Shown here in pieces: positions 62,735-64,000 of a stretch of 64,000 nt of DNA. Position 1 is the first letter of the stretch. Every line of letters begins with the position of its first letter. A program made the translations under genes and the position numbers. The stretch is from assembly GCA_902788315.1 (NCBI GenBank), contig CADAJS010000008.1:87941-151940 (forward strand), in the 5' to 3' direction. Origin of the DNA: an uncultured Bacteroidales bacterium (GTDB taxonomy: Bacteria; Bacteroidota; Bacteroidia; Bacteroidales; Bacteroidaceae). Under the pieces are notes generated by a model that searched no databases, was not told the origin of the DNA, and was given only the letters and a program-made list of their open reading frames with translations.

Positions 62735-63048
62735 TGGAGTACAGGTACAAGATTAGCCCTTTAGCGCAGCGTAAGATAACCTCCTTCTATTATAATGTCG
62801 CAAAGAAATACAGGCACACCTACTCCAGGGAGTTGATGCATAAAAATATCGATGAGGCTGTCGATGCGATGTTTCAGATTGAACGCACATTACTTCGTCG
62901 CAGGCCTACCATTTCACGTTGGGCAGGCTATAATATGGCACACACCGCCAAGTGGTACTTCGCCTATATCTTCGATGGAGAGTCTGTAACCGTTGTCGAT
63001 GCCTGTCATGCTCAAAACATGAGGAGCAGCGAGGGCGGCACCAAATGA
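62734..63048 (+). CDS. RelE/ParE-like toxin
   Basis: About 104 residues. YRYKISPLAQRKITSFYYNV, LLRRRPTISRW, YFAYIFDGESVTVVDACHAQ: the RelE/ParE fold (S..A...i...y......; W....fRi.Y.i.d..i.i..v.H). ATG at 62734 overlaps the antitoxin stop (TGATG); a GTG at 62731 is also possible. Expected action: mRNA cleavage on ribosomes or gyrase poisoning. Confidence 0.68.
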   Translation: MEYRYKISPLAQRKITSFYYNVAKKYRHTYSRELMHKNIDEAVDAMFQIERTLLRRRPTISRWAGYNMAHTAKWYFAYIFDGESVTVVDACHAQNMRSSEGGTK

Positions 63049-63074
63049 ATTTGAATAACCCCATTCGTTCTACG

Positions 63075-63393
63075 AGCGTTGTATAAAGTGTATAGTGTAT
63101 AGTTCTTCGCCTTTACTGCAAAGAATCTCTCGCTCGGCTCTGCCGCTTCGCCTTTAGTGCGAAGAATCTCTATAGTACTTGCCACTATACACTTACTACT
63201 GACTTTACACTATACACTATAAACTTTACACTTTAATAGTCATCCGTGCCATCCGTGCCATCTGTGCGACCTAAACCCTTCGCTTGTCCAAGTAATCGAC
63301 TTGCCACTATACACTCACTACTGACTATAAACTATACACTTTACACTATAAACTTTAAAGTGCACTATACACTTTACACTATAAACTTTAATA
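63075..63393. repeat. Dispersed intergenic repeat block before rfbB
   Basis: CGCTCGGCTCTGCCGC copy (63132), ACTATACACTTACTACTGAC runs, the TCTGTG block (63236-63276) and TATAAACTTTAAAGTGCACTA runs up to 2 bp before rfbB. No typical promoter box is visible, so rfbB may rely on read-through from upstream. Confidence 0.7.
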
Positions 63394-64000
63394 ATGAATC
63401 ATACCCTCCTCATCACCGGCGGAGCCGGTTTCATCGGCAGCCATGTTGTACGGCTGTTCGTCAATAAGTACCCCGAGTATCGGATTATCAACTTGGACAA
63501 ACTCACCTATGCCGGTAACCTGGCCAACCTGAAGGACATTGAAGACAAACCCAACTACAAGTTTGTCAAGATGGACATCTGCGACTTCGAGGGCGTCTTG
63601 AAGTTGATGCAGGAAGAACATGTGAACGGCATCATCCATCTGGCAGCTGAGAGCCACGTGGACCGCAGCATCAAGGACCCCTTCACCTTCGCCCAGACCA
63701 ATGTGATGGGCACCCTCTCCCTGCTCCAGGCCGCCAAGACCTATTGGGAGAGCCTCCCCGAGCGGTACGAGGGCAAGCGCTTCTACCATATCTCCACCGA
63801 CGAGGTGTATGGAGCCCTTCAGATGACCCATCCCGAGGGCATCCCCGCCCCCTTCACCACCAAGGCCTCCGCCGCCCCTGTGCGTGACGGTTCCCCCGTC
63901 CCATCCCATCCCGCCTACGGCGACACCTTCTTCACCGAGGACCTGAAATACCAGCCCCACAGCCCCTACAGCGCCTCCAAGGCCTCGAGCGACCACTTCG
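63394..64000 (+). CDS. rfbB: dTDP-glucose 4,6-dehydratase (3' partial)
   Basis: About 202 residues visible; the gene leaves the right edge. NAD-binding GGAGFIGSHVVRLF (about 8-21), LDKLTYAGNLANL, HLAAESHVDRSI, catalytic THR-Asp-Glu in HISTDEVYGAL (about 131-141), and YSASKASSDHF with the catalytic Tyr/Lys (about 190-200). An extra loop (about 150-180, rich in Pro) lies between the two catalytic motifs, longer than in most RfbB proteins; relatives in Prevotella and Bacteroides have a similar but usually shorter loop. Second step of dTDP-rhamnose synthesis for surface polysaccharide. Confidence 0.93.
   Translation, partial: MNHTLLITGGAGFIGSHVVRLFVNKYPEYRIINLDKLTYAGNLANLKDIEDKPNYKFVKMDICDFEGVLKLMQEEHVNGIIHLAAESHVDRSIKDPFTFAQTNVMGTLSLLQAAKTYWESLPERYEGKRFYHISTDEVYGALQMTHPEGIPAPFTTKASAAPVRDGSPVPSHPAYGDTFFTEDLKYQPHSPYSASKASSDHF

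Overview
The window looks like a chromosomal piece of a gut-type Bacteroidales bacterium, most likely Prevotella or a close relative. Support: the gene order rpsU - xerC-like - hpf - tRNA-Thr/Tyr/Gly/Thr - tuf - tRNA-Trp - secE - nusG - rplKAJL - rpoBC; many promoters of the Bacteroidota type (TTTG or TTG, 19-21 bp, TAnnTTTG); surface lipoproteins with acidic residues just after the lipidated Cys; a type IX-like C-terminal tail; TonB-dependent receptors with an N-terminal carboxypeptidase-like domain; and a UpxY-type antiterminator ahead of a polysaccharide gene.

Region 1-9107 (plus strand): a giant surface protein with LamG domains, cut by the left edge, followed by two lipoprotein genes. 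Region 9850-21900 (minus strand): nine tightly packed, mostly overlapping genes read from one promoter at about 21913-21945. That promoter has a perfect inverted repeat exactly between its -33 and -7 boxes. The genes encode a condensation-domain acyltransferase, a homospermidine-synthase/saccharopine-dehydrogenase-like enzyme, a MATE exporter, a TonB-dependent receptor, a second outer-membrane barrel, two small paralogous lipoproteins, a BMP-type binding lipoprotein, and a lipoprotein fusing a type I periplasmic binding domain to a legumain-like (C13) cysteine peptidase. This is my main candidate for an undescribed system: make, export and recapture a small amide or polyamine-like molecule, with surface binding and proteolysis. 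The third lipoprotein of the same small family (8553-9107) lies in the convergent plus-strand operon.

Region 22133-36941 (minus strand): the transcription/translation core (rpoC, rpoB, ribosomal protein genes, nusG, secE, five tRNAs, tuf, hpf, xerC-like, rpsU). Region 37423-48985 (minus strand): cell-envelope and sugar metabolism: a DUF5686 outer-membrane protein, nagB, a TolB-like lipoprotein with a CxxCH motif, a DUF6057 membrane protein, an SGNH hydrolase and a GH38-like glycosidase. Three of these genes begin directly beside copies of an approximately 89-bp hairpin repeat that itself carries a consensus promoter pointing into the gene.

Region 49044-64000 (mainly plus strand) is accessory in character. 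The 3' end and terminator of a DUF2795 gene are duplicated around a two-gene ATPase/pRiA4b module and an AlbA/Schlafen-type gene. The latter is frameshifted by an 8-bp tandem duplication. Then follow gatB/yqeY-like, a phenol-degradation-MetA-like outer-membrane protein, small toxin-antitoxin-like cassettes, an aldehyde dehydrogenase, upxY with a terminator in its leader, another toxin-antitoxin pair sharing a duplicated promoter with an earlier cassette, and the start of rfbB, which runs off the right edge. The gaps here are filled by several families of short dispersed repeats. I see no rRNA, CRISPR array, transposase or prophage.
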